NCBI GenBank assembly: GCA_029168955.1
Contig: JAPDOI010001829.1
Location: 62,001-126,000, forward strand
Length of the DNA: 64,000 nt
Direction: 5' to 3'
Origin: Aplectana chamaeleonis
Lineage: Eukaryota > Nematoda > Chromadorea > Rhabditida > Cosmocercidae
Shown: positions 44,875 to 56,100 of the stretch, piece after piece
Layout of the letters: each line of letters opens with the position of its first letter
How positions within the stretch are numbered: the first letter of the stretch is position 1
Notes under the pieces: model-generated
Database searches by the model: none
What the model saw: the letters and a program-made list of their open reading frames with translations, nothing else
Told to the model about the DNA's origin: nothing
Program-made: the position numbers and the translations under genes

Positions 44875-45305
44875 AGGCAGTGTTCACGATGAATATCGGA
44901 CTCGAGTTCGACCCAAAGTGGGATTGTTTTGTCGTGAGGTAACTAATAGTGAAGAAACAGCGAAGAAAAACGTCCAGAATAAGTCAAAATAACGGCTTCT
45001 CAATTCAGGGCGTGGACGAGAATCATGGGTCAAGCGCGCGCTAATCGCGAAATCTGCGCGAATCGGTAATGCTAATTGCGGCAGAGTTGCTTGGCAATTT
45101 GCCATCGAAACGCGTGCGGCGCCACAAGCTCGTCCGATCGGGGGCGGACCGGGATAGGTAGGCGCATCGGGAGAGCTTTCAAAGCCGTTTGTTTTCATTT
45201 CTGGCCAGTTTTCGTTGCCTTCTTGGACCCTATCCTCTACAGCACCTGCCAACTTAGAGTTTCACACCGAGACCTCGAGAACGAGATTTGTCGTGAGCAC
45301 TGCCT
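44875..45305. mobile_element. TTAA-flanked MITE with F1 ends and a different interior, copy F
   Basis: TTAA at 44871-44874 and 45306-45309. Ends AGGCAGTGTTCACGATGAA and CGTGAGCACTGCCT. The interior (TCGGGGGCGGACCGG and others) does not resemble other F1 copies. Confidence 0.75.
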
Positions 45306-45312
45306 TTAAGGG

Positions 45313-45592
45313 CGCCAGGAGAGGGCTACCGTAATCTTTAGAATAAAGTTATTCGGCTCTCGTAAACAAATTGGATGATACAAAATTGACCAAGGGTAAA
45401 GTATAAAGAAGTGAAGAGCGGTGTGTCTTGATTCACACACCGTCCTGCTCCAGAGGTCAGCAGTTGAGGATCTGCATGGACTACAAAGCAGGAAAACATC
45501 ACCACCTGTAGGGAAGATGAAGCGAATTCGAGTCAGAACTTAGAAAATTTTAGAGCTAACTCGAGTGAGATTACGGTAGCCCTGTTCTGGCG
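45313..45592 (+). mobile_element. TIR element GGGCTACCGTAAyC, copy 2, beside the second array
   Basis: Ends CGCCAGGAGAGGGCTACCG and the inverse of CGCCAGAACAGGGCTACCG. TATAAAG at 45402 and TTGATTCACACACCGTCC about 25 bases downstream match the interior of the element at 15556-15857. Confidence 0.75.
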
Positions 45593-45639
45593 GACTTAAC
45601 TATCGTTCTTGTAGATTCGGATGCCTGGCTTGCATACGG

Positions 45640-48140
45640 TGTCCTGAGCATTAAACTGAGGTCCTGCACACTCCTATTGAGATCCAGCACACATTCCATG
45701 AAGTCCTGCTCATCCTTACAGGGGTCTTGCACACGTTTCATGATGTCCTGCACACTCCTACTAAGGTCCTGCACACATTCCTTGATGTCCTGCACACCCC
45801 TATTGGGGTCCTGCACACGTTCTATGATGTCCTGCACAATTTTACTAAGGTCCTACACACATTCCATGACGTCCTGCTAATCCCTACTGGGGTCCTGCAC
45901 ACGCTTCATGATGTCCTGCACACTCCTACTGATGTCCTGCACACATTTCATGAAGTCCTGCTCATCCTTACAGGGGTGTTGCACACGTTTCATGATGTCC
46001 TGCACACTCCTACTAAGGTCCTGCACACATTCTACGACGTCCTGCACACCCCTACTGGGGTCCTGCACAGGTCCCATGATGTCCTGCACACTCCTACTGA
46101 GGTTCTGCACACATTCTACGACGTCCTGCACACCCCTACTGGGGTCCTGCACAGGTCCCATGATGTCCTGCAAACTCCTACTGAGGTTCTGCACACATTC
46201 TACGACGTCCTGCACACCCCTACTGGGGTCCTGCACAGGTCCCATGATGTCCTGCACACTCCTACTGAGGTTCTGCACACATTCTACGACGTCCTGCACA
46301 CCCCTACTGGGGTCCTGCACAGGTCCCATGATGTCCTGCACACTCCTACTGAGGTTCTGCACACATTCTACGACGTCCTGCACACCCTTCTGGGGTCCTG
46401 CACAGGTCCCATGATGTCCTGCACACTCCTACTGAGGTTCTGCACACATTCTACGACGTCCTGCACACCCCTTCTGGGGTCCTGCACAGGTCCCATGATG
46501 TCCTGCACACTCTACTAAGGTCCTGCACACTCCTACTGAGGTCCTGCACATTCTACGACGTCCTGCACACCCCTACTGGGGTCCTGCATGACCCATGATG
46601 TCCTGCATACTCCTACTAAGGTCCTGCACACTCCCACCGAGGTTCTGCACACATCTCTACGACGTCCTGCACACCCCTACTGGGGTCCTGCACAGGTCCC
46701 ATGATGTCCTGCACACTCCTACTAAGGTCTTGCACACGTTCCATAATGTCCTGCAGACTCCTACTGAGGTCCTGCACACCCCTACTGGGGTCCTGCACAG
46801 GTCCCATGATGTCATGCACACTCCTACTAAGGTCCTGCACACTCCTACTGAGGTCCTGCACACATTCTACGACGTCCTGCACACCCCCTACTGGGGTCCT
46901 GCACAGGTCCCATGATGTCCTGCACACTCCTACTAAGGTCTTGCACACGTTCCATAATGTCCTGCAGACTCCTACTGAGGTCCTGCACACCCCCTACTGG
47001 GGTCCTGCACAGGTCCCATGATGTCTTGCACACTCCTACTAAGGTCCTGCACACTCCTACTGAGGTCCTGCACACATTCTACGGCGTCCTGCACACCCCT
47101 ACTGGGGTCCTGCGCGCGTCCCATAATGTCCTGCACACTGCTACTGAGGTCCTGCACACCCCTACTGGGGTCCTGCACAGGTCCCATGATGTCCTGCACA
47201 CTCCTACTGGGGTCCTGCACAGGGCCCATGATGTCCCTGCACACTCCTACTAAGGTCCTGCACACTCCTACAGGGGTCCTGCACACATTCTACGACGACC
47301 TGCACACCCCTACTGGAGTCCTGCACAGGCCCATGATGTCCTGCACACTCCTACTGAGGTCCTGCACAGGTACCATAATGTCCTGCACACTCCTACTGAG
47401 GTCCTGCACACCCCTACTGGGGTCCTGCACAGGTCTCATGATGTCCTGCACACTCCTACTAAGGTCCCGCACACATTCTACGACGTCCTGCACACCCCTA
47501 CTGGGGTGCTGCACACGTCCCATGATGTCCTGCCCACTCCTACTAAGGTCTTGCACACGTCCCATGATGTCCTGCCCACTCCTACTACGGTCCTGCACAC
47601 GTTCCATGATGTCCTGCACACTCCTACTGAGGTCTTCCACACGTTCCATGATGTCCTGCACACTCCTACTGAGGTCCTGCGCAGGTACAATGATTTCCTA
47701 CACACTCCTACTGAGGTCCTGCGCAGGAACAATGATGTCCTGCACAGTCCTACTGAGGTGTTGCACAGGTCCCATGATGACCTGCACACTCCAACTAAGG
47801 TCTCGCACACCGTCCACGATGCCCTGCACACCCCTACTGAGGTCTTGCACACGTTCCATGATGTCCTGCCCACTCCTACTGAGGTCCTGCACACATTCTA
47901 CGACGTCCTGCACACCCCTACTGGGGTCCTGCACACGTTCCATGATGTCCTGCACACTCCTACTGAGGTCTTGCACAGGTCCCATGATGTCCTGCACACT
48001 CCTACTAAGGTCTTGCACACGTTCCATGATGTCCTGCACACTCCTACTGAGGTCTTGCACACGTTAGACGATGTCCTGCATACTCCTACTGAGGCCCTGC
48101 CCACATTCTACGACGTCCTGCACACCCCTACTGAGGTCTC
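45640..48140. repeat. 21/42-bp minisatellite array 2 (about 2.5 kb)
   Basis: A 21-bp sub-unit starting GTCCTGCACA repeats about 119 times. Alternating halves such as GTCCTGCACACCCCTACTGG and GTCCTGCACAGGTCCCATGA make a 42-bp unit, and an 84-bp higher-order unit is regular between 46050 and 46500. In reverse complement a half reads GACGTCGTAGAATGTGTGCA, clearly the same family as GACGCCGTAGAAAGTGTGC of array 1. Open frames in it are artefacts of the period. Confidence 0.95.
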
Positions 48141-48169
48141 ACATAGTCAACCGACACTTCAGCACATCC

Positions 48170-48319
48170 TGCGACGTATTCTTATCGATGGTGCGCTTTG
48201 AACGAATACGCGCCGCGGTCAAGTACATCAACCCGCACAGCGTCCTCTTCCGAGCCGGACGTGCGAAGTACCCCACCCTGGAGAGCAAGGTGTTTATATG
48301 GAGGCTGAGAAAACAATGA
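48170..48319 (+). pseudogene. Possible helix-turn-helix fragment of a Tc5/CENP-B-like transposase
   Basis: The frame ends FRAGRAKYPTLESKVFIWRL then RKQ and stop. The segment resembles the yPeLEe.l.eWi..qR motif of CENP-B/Tc5-type DNA-binding domains. It is short and lies right after the minisatellite. Chance similarity is possible. Confidence 0.3.
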
Positions 48320-48752
48320 CTGATAACGAAAAACCCACCATTTTCATAAACTATTCTTGATATTACCGGATACCGGTTTCCGAGTTTCAAACGCCCGTTA
48401 GGGGCCCCGAAGTCATTATGGTGAGTTCTGACAATTATTTTCGTCATTCCCGTGGCCGATTACCTCTAGTCACAAATTTTCGAGCGATTTGGTCCACGCC
48501 TTCCAAAAAAATGGTTTTCGACGTACGGAGGTGGAGGCGGAGGCGGAGGCGGAGGCGGTGGTGGAGAACGTTTTTGCGTACTTTGAGAGGTCATAACTTT
48601 AGAAAGCGGGGACCAGTTGGGATGAAAAGTTGCACACATATGTAATTTCTTGCAGCGCGTCGAATAGTGTACAGCTCATACCTCTGTTGACGGTATGAAT
48701 AGGTGATCTCATTGTAGGGCATCCGCGCGGCAAGAGATCAAAGCCAAACCCT

Positions 48753-48773
48753 GGTGAGCGCTTCGCGCTCACC
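48753..48773. repeat. Perfect hairpin, partner of 10489-10509
   Basis: Arms GGTGAGCGC and GCGCTCACC with the loop TTC, preceded by ATCAAAGCCAAA, the inverse of the sequence after the first hairpin. Confidence 0.7.
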
Positions 48774-48839
48774 GCAATTAAAAACTCGGTAAGTGCTGGT
48801 AGATATTTCACAATAATCGCTAACATTTCATGGACCCCA

Positions 48840-49115
48840 ACATATGTGGCGCTTTTCAGCTTGAAGCAGCATCCGTGAAATTTCGGGTGCGTTTTACAAA
48901 CGGACAGCCATATACTAAATGTAGTTTTTATATCCGAAACTCCACCTATTTGTCCTCAGGCCACAGAAGAAGGCTCCGCCCACACTATGTAGCGCTTTTC
49001 GGCTTGAAGCTGCGTCCATGAAGTTTCGGGTGCGTTTTCACATCCGGACAGCCATATACTGAATGCTGTTTTCATTCCCGAAACAGCACTCATGTGCCCT
49101 CAGGGCACTAATGAA
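48840..49115. repeat. Tandem duplication of a roughly 145-bp unit
   Basis: TGGCGCTTTTCAGCTTGAAG...TTTCGGGTGCGTTTTACA...GACAGCCATATACTAAATG occurs at about 48848 and again, diverged, at about 48991 (TAGCGCTTTTCGGCTTGAAG...). Origin unknown. Confidence 0.75.
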
Positions 49116-49540
49116 TGTTCACTCGCTAAACAAACATTTGGTGTCATCATAGTGGATCATGACCTAAAAATACAAAAATTTTTGAGATTTTTTATTTATT
49201 GCATCAATAGGATTAATTGATACAATCGATCCATCAATGTAATCTTGATCTATATACTAATTATTCGTAATTTCGCGCCGAAATCGCTTCAAAGTTTCTG
49301 CATCTGGAGACCTGGCCACCATAATTTTTGAAGTTTTCCGCTTGTGAAGTGTGCATCATAATGGCTTCCCATGTTGCTTGACCATCGCATCAACAATCTT
49401 AGAAAAACAGCTAGATGATCGACCCCACAGCAGTTTTCAATTAGCCATAATTTTCACGGAGCTCATTTTTAACGCCTCAAGTTTCGTGGGTGTTGCCACC
49501 TAACCCAAATTGTTCTATTGTTCACAAAGAATTGAAAGTG
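49116..49540. other. Stretch without a supported gene
   Basis: AT-rich DNA. Nothing recognised. Confidence 0.4.
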
Positions 49541-49544
49541 TTTT

Positions 49545-49700
49545 TCAGCGCGCACGATGCCTCAAAGGCGCTGCTCACTATGAAGACTGTTTTCGAGTCC
49601 CCACCGGGAGTCGGAAACACTGCGGCCCAGTGCAACAAAGATGTCGGAAAAAAGGCTTCGAGCGGGCCCTCGTCCTTATGATTGACTGCACGAGCGCAAG
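49545..49700 (+). mobile_element. Decayed F1-like MITE end
   Basis: AAAGGCGCTGCTCACTATGA then GACTGTTTTCGAGTCCCC aligns with the start of F1 (AAAGGCAGTGTTCACGATGA, GTTTTCGAAATTCC). The other end was not found. Confidence 0.5.
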
Positions 49701-49807
49701 AAGGGCAGTTTACACAGCAGCCATCCAGCGAGGTGCGAGGAGGAAGGGTATCAATCAATACAATCAGGCGAGTCCGACATGTTTACTTGGATTATGGCTG
49801 TTGTGTT

Positions 49808-50105
49808 AGGGGTATGGTATACTTTTGCGACACACGGTCGCGTCGCTCTGCACAGCGACAGCGACCGCCTCCCGTCCTTTAAATTTGTCGCTGTCGCTGT
49901 GCACTGCACAGCGACAGCGACAGTGGTAGCGACAGGCTATGGCACAGTTGCAGTATGTCAGCCCTCCGCGACACGTCGCTGCGACCCACACGCGACATCT
50001 GTTCTTACGACGACCGTTGCCGTTGCTCCGATGCGGGTCCCGTCACGATTTGTGTTAGATTGCATGCCTGTCGCTCATTACAGCGACAAAGTATACAATA
50101 GGCCT
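49808..50105 (+). mobile_element. TIR element, CGACAGCGAC-rich, copy 2
   Basis: Same ends, same orientation and exactly the same length (298 bp) as 2153-2450. Confidence 0.85.
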
Positions 50106-50220
50106 AAGCTTAGTCTCGTGCGCTGGCGCATCCCTTTCAGGGCCGTAAAAAGCCAATTTTGGCTCGCTGAAATCCGTTTCTTCGACATTGTTCTTGCGCT
50201 GGGCCGCAGCCTTTCTTCAA

Positions 50221-50681
50221 AGGCACAGGTGATTCTATATGCTGATCTTGGAGAGAGACACACGCTGATCACAGTATTATCTCTAAAATCGTCTGAACCC
50301 CCTATGAACATAGTTATGGCTACTTAATAATGCCTATATTATAATAATGAAAATTCGGTGAACGAGTTGTCTCTGTATTTCTCTTAATTCGCAATCGTTG
50401 AGCGAGAGCTAACCGGGATTAGGATCCAGTTCGGCAATGGGGGGGGGGGGTGAACGAGGACCTGTTGAGAATTTATCCATCCATCTAGCCGCTATCGAGT
50501 TTGAAAATCAGCTAGGGGGTATGGCTCATGGTGGTGAGCGAAGGTGGTCGGGCTGTGGTAGTCACTTATATTTCGCTTATTTAGAAATATTGAGATCTCG
50601 CATCTGGCAGGTGATCTGCAGATGGGTCCACTACAATCAAATGAGGATCACGAAATTCATGTCTGAAGGTGCCCTGTGCTC
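50221..50681 (-). mobile_element. Diverged F2-like element
   Basis: Begins TCAA-AGGCACAGGTGATTC and ends near the inverse of AGAGCACAGGGCACC. Interior blocks TTATCTCTAAAATCGTCTGA and CGAACGAGTTGTCTCT-like motifs correspond to F2. A run of ten or more G is at 50440. Confidence 0.5.
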
Positions 50682-51042
50682 TCAAGTGTGATATTTCCAA
50701 GGCGAAAGCAACTCAGCTCACAAAAATTCCAACGATGACCTTTTCACACATTCCGCGACTCATCTAGATTTCATGATGTTCAATAACTTCTTTTGAAGCT
50801 CTCTTTAACAGTGGAGATTCTGCATTATTTCCAAGCTTATGTAAAACAGCATCCATCTCAATTTCATCAAAGGTAGCCACTACCGAGACCGTGATGCAGC
50901 AGTAATAACCGATATTGACGGGCAAAGATCAGCAACACGGGACACCACATAAAATTGATTGACGGAAAATGGAACAGGGCAGCGAGAAGGCTCGGAAGAT
51001 GAAGAGATCATCAATCGAAGTGAATAACTCAGACTCTGCGGG

Positions 51043-51161
51043 GGGGCAAGCGCCGGACAATAGAGCCCGTTTTCGACTTGGGGGAGCGACAGCGGAGGCC
51101 TCCCCCGAAGGGGGCTTCAGGCGAGGCCCCTGCTCTCCTCCGGCGCTTGCCCCCCCCCTCG
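51043..51161. repeat. GC-rich palindrome GGGGGGCAAGCGCCGG
   Basis: GGGGGGCAAGCGCCGG at the left and CCGGCGCTTGCCCCCC at the right, with a centre of GGCCTCCCCCGAAGGGGGC. A related inverted motif (GGGGGCAAGCGCCGG) is at about 52136-52152. Confidence 0.75.
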
Positions 51162-51299
51162 AGTGGAAGAGAGGGAAAAGATGGGAAGGAGTCGTAGAAG
51201 GTAGTTTAGAACAATAGAGGCCAGAGAAGACATGGTAGGCCAAACGCACGCATCGCCATTCACGTCAAGTTTTGTCCCGATTTGAGATGATTTCTCCTG

Positions 51300-51430
51300 T
51301 GATCTATCACGTGCTCAACCGGTATAAAAGGCGCCTCACCTCATAGAGAGCCGCATACGGCCCAACAGGGCCGGCCCTGGACGGGAACTTCGAGTCCCTG
51401 TCAGAAAGGGATATTTTTGGAGGAAAGCGG
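51300..51430 (+). promoter_or_regulatory. Promoter-like repeat, copy 3
   Basis: Plus strand: TCACGTG (E-box), then ACCGGTATAAAAGGCGCCTC, then ACTTCGAGTCCCTGTCAG. It has the same order as the minus-strand copies at 8555-8850 and 9570-9832. It points into the TGACGTCA array that follows. That it is a working promoter is inference. Confidence 0.5.
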
Positions 51431-51461
51431 AGACGCCTCCAGGGGGGGGAGAGGGTGACGT

Positions 51462-51905
51462 GACTGCTCCGCGCCGTGACGTCACTGCTCCGGAGCCGTG
51501 ACGTCACTGATCCGAGCCGTGACGTTACTGCTCCGGGACCGTGACGTCACTGCTCCGGGCCGTGACGTCACTGCTCCGGGCGGTGACGTTACTGCTACGG
51601 GCCGTGACGTCACTGCTCCGGGCCGTGAAGTCACTGCTCCGGGCCGTGACGTCACTGATCCGAGCCGTGACGTCACTGCTCCGGGCCGTGAAGTCACTGC
51701 TCCGGGCCGTGACGTCACTGCTCCGGAGCCGTGGCGTCACTGCTCCGTGGCCGTGACGTCACTGATCCGAGCCGTGATGTCACTGCTCCGGGACCGTGAC
51801 GTCAGTGCTCCGGGCCGTGACGTCACTGCTCCGGAGCCGTGGCGTCACTGCTCTGAGGCCGTGACATCAGTGCTCCGGGCCCGTGACATCAGTGCTCCGG
51901 GCAAT
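51462..51905. repeat. 21-bp array with a TGACGTCA site per unit
   Basis: The unit GCCGTGACGTCACTGCTCCG repeats about 20 times. Roughly twelve units contain the exact palindrome TGACGTCA (cAMP-response/ATF site), and others carry one-base variants (TGACGTTA, TGAAGTCA, TGATGTCA, TGACATCA). Spacing is 21 bp, two helical turns. Confidence 0.95.
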
Positions 51906-52082
51906 GGAGGGGGCTTCAAGGCAGTGACAGGGGGCTTCAGGGCCGTGAAGGGGAGCTTCAAGGCAGTCACAGGGGCTTCAGGGCAGTGACAGGGGGCATC
52001 AAGGCAGTGACAGGGGGCTTCAGGGCGGTGACAGGGGCTTCAGGGCAGTGACAGGGGCTTCAGGGCAGTGACGGGGGCTCTG
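51906..52082. repeat. GGGGCTTCAGGGCAGTGACA short array
   Basis: Units of about 17-26 bp such as GGGGCTTCAGGGCAGTGAC follow directly on the TGACGTCA array and retain the GTGAC core. Then comes a GC-rich tail with GGGGGCAAGCGCCGG at about 52136. Confidence 0.85.
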
Positions 52083-52199
52083 ATCAAGCTATATTGTTAC
52101 TTTGGCAATAGCCCCCCCCATGCCCCGATTGTGGGAGGGGGCAAGCGCCGGTGCCCGAAGGGTTGCCCCCCCCCCTGAAGCGGCGCTAGCCCCCTCCAG

Positions 52200-52770
52200 T
52201 GTATGATAACGAAATGGTTTTCCACAGTCGGACAAAAGATCAGCACCGAATACTAGTAGAAGAAGAAATCGAACTAGTCTATGCTAAGGACGGCAATAAT
52301 AAGACAACGGCTCAGAAAACGCCGATTACCGACCGCACCAAGCACGGGCAATGTCGATGTCGACTCCTTTGCTTGAAGAGTAGTTTATCTGACAGAGGCT
52401 TTCAAAGGAAAGAGTGGATGGGGGCTGTGGTAGGTGGGGGCGGGGCTGCAGCAATGGGCCGACTGTAGCTCATGATTTCGGTCCACTTTCTGTTCGTTTT
52501 TCACTCTTCTTTTTTCACTTTTGACACGATAAGGGTCAAAGGCTTAGGATTCTACGAAAAAAAAACTGACACTCGTTTTATCGCAAAAACTGTTTGTCAG
52601 CTTTGGTTTCTAAGATAGTGAAAGTTCGGACGTTAAGACGCCGTTCATAATGTTAGACGTTGATTTCGATCTTCGATACGAAGCCGATTTTTGATTTCAA
52701 CATTTTTGAAACTGGAAACAAACATGGTGTAGAAGTTTATTTCTGAAGCACAGTAATACACTAGTTAGTT
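52200..52770. other. Stretch without a supported gene
   Basis: An unsupported 89-codon frame at 52199-52468 and AT-rich DNA leading to the polyadenylation signal of the minus-strand protease gene. Confidence 0.4.
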
Positions 52771-52780
52771 TAGGTCACGG

Positions 52781-52786
52781 TTTATT
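52781..52786 (-). promoter_or_regulatory. Polyadenylation signal AATAAA
   Basis: The minus strand reads GTCAATAAACCGTG about 90 bases after the stop codon of the protease-like gene, a normal distance for a nematode 3' untranslated region. Confidence 0.5.
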
Positions 52787-52873
52787 GACATTAGTCCGAG
52801 TCAGTTGTTTCGACCAACATCGCACTTCTATTGCTAAAGTGAGCAATATTATCAGGAAATATGGGTAACGTGA

Positions 52874-53175
52874 TCAGATACCTACCAGGTAAAACATAAG
52901 CATTGCACAGGTACTGATCGTGTGAAGATCGAGCAGCGGTCTGTTAGTTTTCCCAATGGTATCAGAAGCCTTTTTCTGCTGTGGATTGGCCTGTTTAGTG
53001 GTGATTTTACCCTGATGTGATGTTCTGGAGGTTTTCGTAGATTTCCTCAAAGAAATCCTCTTCTGCTCTGGATTGCTTTCATTAGTAGTTGTTTTACTCT
53101 GTAGTGGTGCTTGGGATCTTCCTGAAGACTTCGAAGTTCCCTTGACCTCTCCCTCGATTTCTAGTGGACAAACCC
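52874..53175 (-). CDS. Last exon with low-complexity tail
   Basis: Joined to the previous exon across a 73-bp intron ending AATTACAG. 302 bp in exact phase to TGA. VCPLEIEGEVKGTSKSSG, then two loosely repeated segments (KTTTNESNPEQKR and KITTKQANPQQKK), ending in a hydrophobic stretch that could be a membrane or GPI-type signal. Confidence 0.55.
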
Positions 53176-56100
53176 CTGTAATTATTGTGATTCATGTCAT
53201 CATTGCCTGAAAAGAAGGAGAACTGAGAGACTTGTCCGTAAACAGCACCTGACTTCTCACAAATCCAGTCGAGATATATGCGAACGTCGGTGAATTTGTC
53301 TGTGCGTAATGTGATATTCTCGGGATAAGCCTTGCCATCGATAACGATTGTTGCCGTCTCATTAAATGTCGGCTTTATAGAGCAGTTGCCATTGAGGCAA
53401 TCTTGAAAAAAAATTTACGATGGATTGACTCATTACTCAAATTCAGTCAATATCAAAATACGAATGTGTCTAGAAGATTGCCAAACCACTCATTCTTACG
53501 CTGCTAGATTTTGCTAGGTGTTATTAAGCCCATTTGGTTATTTAGGTAGTCTTCTGCCTGCAACCTTACCGAGATCCGAACGACACCTTTGTGCCTTCAT
53601 AACCGTTTAGCCATGTTTTGTCTGCAGGTGGCCGCCGCGGCCATGCGAGGGTCAACTGTTCTTTTTTCATCGCACGTAATGGAAAGCCGCTCCAATTGTG
53701 ATCGCTCTGTGGCAATAGTCCTACATCGCTGGGTCGCGGCGACGAAATCATATGTTTTACTGTTTCGTTGCTGGAGGAACGATTCTCGATGATAATTGAT
53801 CATCGCTTCATCGCTAGCATTATGGCAGCGATGGAGCGATTGTCAGCGAGTGACACGTTTCGTCTAGTGAATGATGACCCTTTCACATGACAAGATCAGT
53901 GTTTGAGAGTCGAAACGTGTTATTGATGACTGCCAGCCATTAATTCCATTGACTGATTGACATTCTTCGATCACTCGTGAGGCTATGCACTGTCAACAAA
54001 TCGCAGCCGCTGCTATATCGCTGCGATGAAAAACAGCAGCGAAGCAGTCAAAACATGGCTTTAGGCGCAATGGTGTACTCCGAGCCCGTAGCGATTCCAC
54101 CGAAAGGTGGGAGCTCAAAGCTGCCTCTCCGGCGCGAGGTGGTGCTCACATCGGAAGCGAATTAGGTGGTGGCCACCCTATCCTAATTCACGTGTGCGTG
54201 CTGAGGTGGTGACTTCGTTCGCAGCCGAATGTCACCCACCTCGGCACGCAGCCATGTACCTCAGGTCTGAAAGAGAGCCACGAGCTGCGAGTGAAAAGTG
54301 GAAATACCATAGCGCGCATTTTTCAGAGGCGCGTACGGAGCGAACCAAGTCATGGGTCATGCATGGCCGCGGTGGGGGCGGCGCGGGGAGGAGACACGAT
54401 TCTTTGACCTTTCTGACAACGTTTGAATATCTCCGTTGAGGTTCAAGTGAAATTCTGAATTCTCCGCTGATCATGCGAAAATTCCTCACAATGGCCTTGA
54501 ATTGGGCACTGTAATGATAGCCTCCCCTAACACGTGATAACTCTTGGAGGGAGCATAATTGTGAAGCCTACAACAACGGAAAACACTTCAATGAGTGCCG
54601 ACTATTGCTGCTGTTGGTCGTCTTTCAAGACGGCATGGGGCTCCGTCAATAAGTGGCGAGAGCGTGCGATTACGCATAATCGATGGTCACCGTGGGCACA
54701 CGATTCGCTAGCAGCTCACAGGCGCTCCTTCTCCCGCGCCCTAGCCCGCTTGCTCTCGCGCGCTTGTGCCAGCACCACGCAAGCAAGCAGCAAGTTTCAG
54801 GCTTACTGCTCTATCAGTGAAGCAAGTGGCATTGAACCTGTATCAAAACGACTGCCCTTTTTTCCATAATCCCACCACGGAAGTCGAAAACTGTGGGAAC
54901 TCTTCAGGCGTTGCGCAGACTCGAGCGGTTGATAACCTGATCACACGTTTTCAATCAAATCAACACGAGGTAGGGAGTGTTTGCCTGTGTTCGTTTGCGG
55001 GCACGGGCTGCTTCAGCGTTGAGAAGCGTCGAGAGGCGCAGAACAGCGTGAACGCCACGTATGGACGCTGCCTAATCGATCGCTGTTTCCACTGCTAGTG
55101 ATTTTTTGCGGGCGCTGATTTCCCTCTGGTTTCTCACTATTATTGCTGTTTCTTACCCCTCAGATTGCCTCTTTTTTCATAAAATGCTGTACGTGAACTT
55201 TGTAAACTGTATTTTCCATTCCGCGAGTTTTCTTCTCGAATCCACGAAAATAATTCAAAATTGAATTCGAAGAGATATTTTCTCCAGGCTGCTGATTAAC
55301 TTTTTTGGATGGTTTCGCGGTTCACTAATTTTGTTCCACCGCTAAGAGATATTTTGAAAAGTTCTTCGCAATGAAAACTTGAGATTGTTTTTAAGTTAAT
55401 CATATCTCTGGCTGGCTCTTTTCAATTCGATCAACATTTTTGAACACAGAAGCTGTTGGAAATGTACACTCCTTAAACTCCTCCTACGAAAAAAAACCTC
55501 GCACAACTACTAACATACAGTAAGACACAGTGCGTGCAATGCATATTAAAAAAGGTGGAGAAAAAATCTTAACAGGAAAGAAAGGACCAAAGGAAAGGAT
55601 GATGGCAGCTGAGTTATTACCAAAATTGTTGGATGCAGGTGGAGTTCTCGTGATAACTTGTGAACGGTTTCTTTGTCTCTAAAAAGGACATTGCACTCGA
55701 AAACATGAAATATTCAAAGACATCAAGAGATGCTTCTATCCTTAACTCTATTTTAATTCGATGTTTGTTAAGCGAATAGCAGCGTGGTCATGTACAAACA
55801 TGGTTCTCGAAAGAACAATCACAAACCATGTAAGAATAGGTACATATAATTCTGGAACTACTCTGCCAACGCGTAGCTAGACGCCTCCGAGGGCGCGGCC
55901 CGAAACGCCGCCTCATTCAATGTAGCGGTAAATCACGGGCTCTGGCTACTATAGCTAAAACCCGCATATTCTTGTGTCGAGGTTACAAGGGTGCAAATTC
56001 TGTGCGTATTCCACGTAAAAACGAAGGCTAATTTTGAAATATTGATCTCTCTGACGCTAAACCAGTATATTCTCCTTATAGTTTAGAAGCGAGATTCTAC

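Noticed and set aside
45640..48140. CRISPR-like array
   Set aside because: Repeats are contiguous 21-bp units without unique spacers, and the DNA is eukaryotic.
45571..48201. Long frames in the 21-bp array at 45.6-48.1 kb
   Set aside because: Same artefact: a 21-bp period gives open frames on both strands simultaneously.
51462..51989. VTSLLRAVTSLL-type proteins in the TGACGTCA array
   Set aside because: The period of 21 bp keeps frames open on both strands. There is no start context or non-repeat domain.
54534..54869. An open frame of 111 codons (MITLGGSIIVKPTT...)
   Set aside because: No recognisable domain, no splice signals and skewed composition in a CpG-rich stretch. Not listed as a gene.
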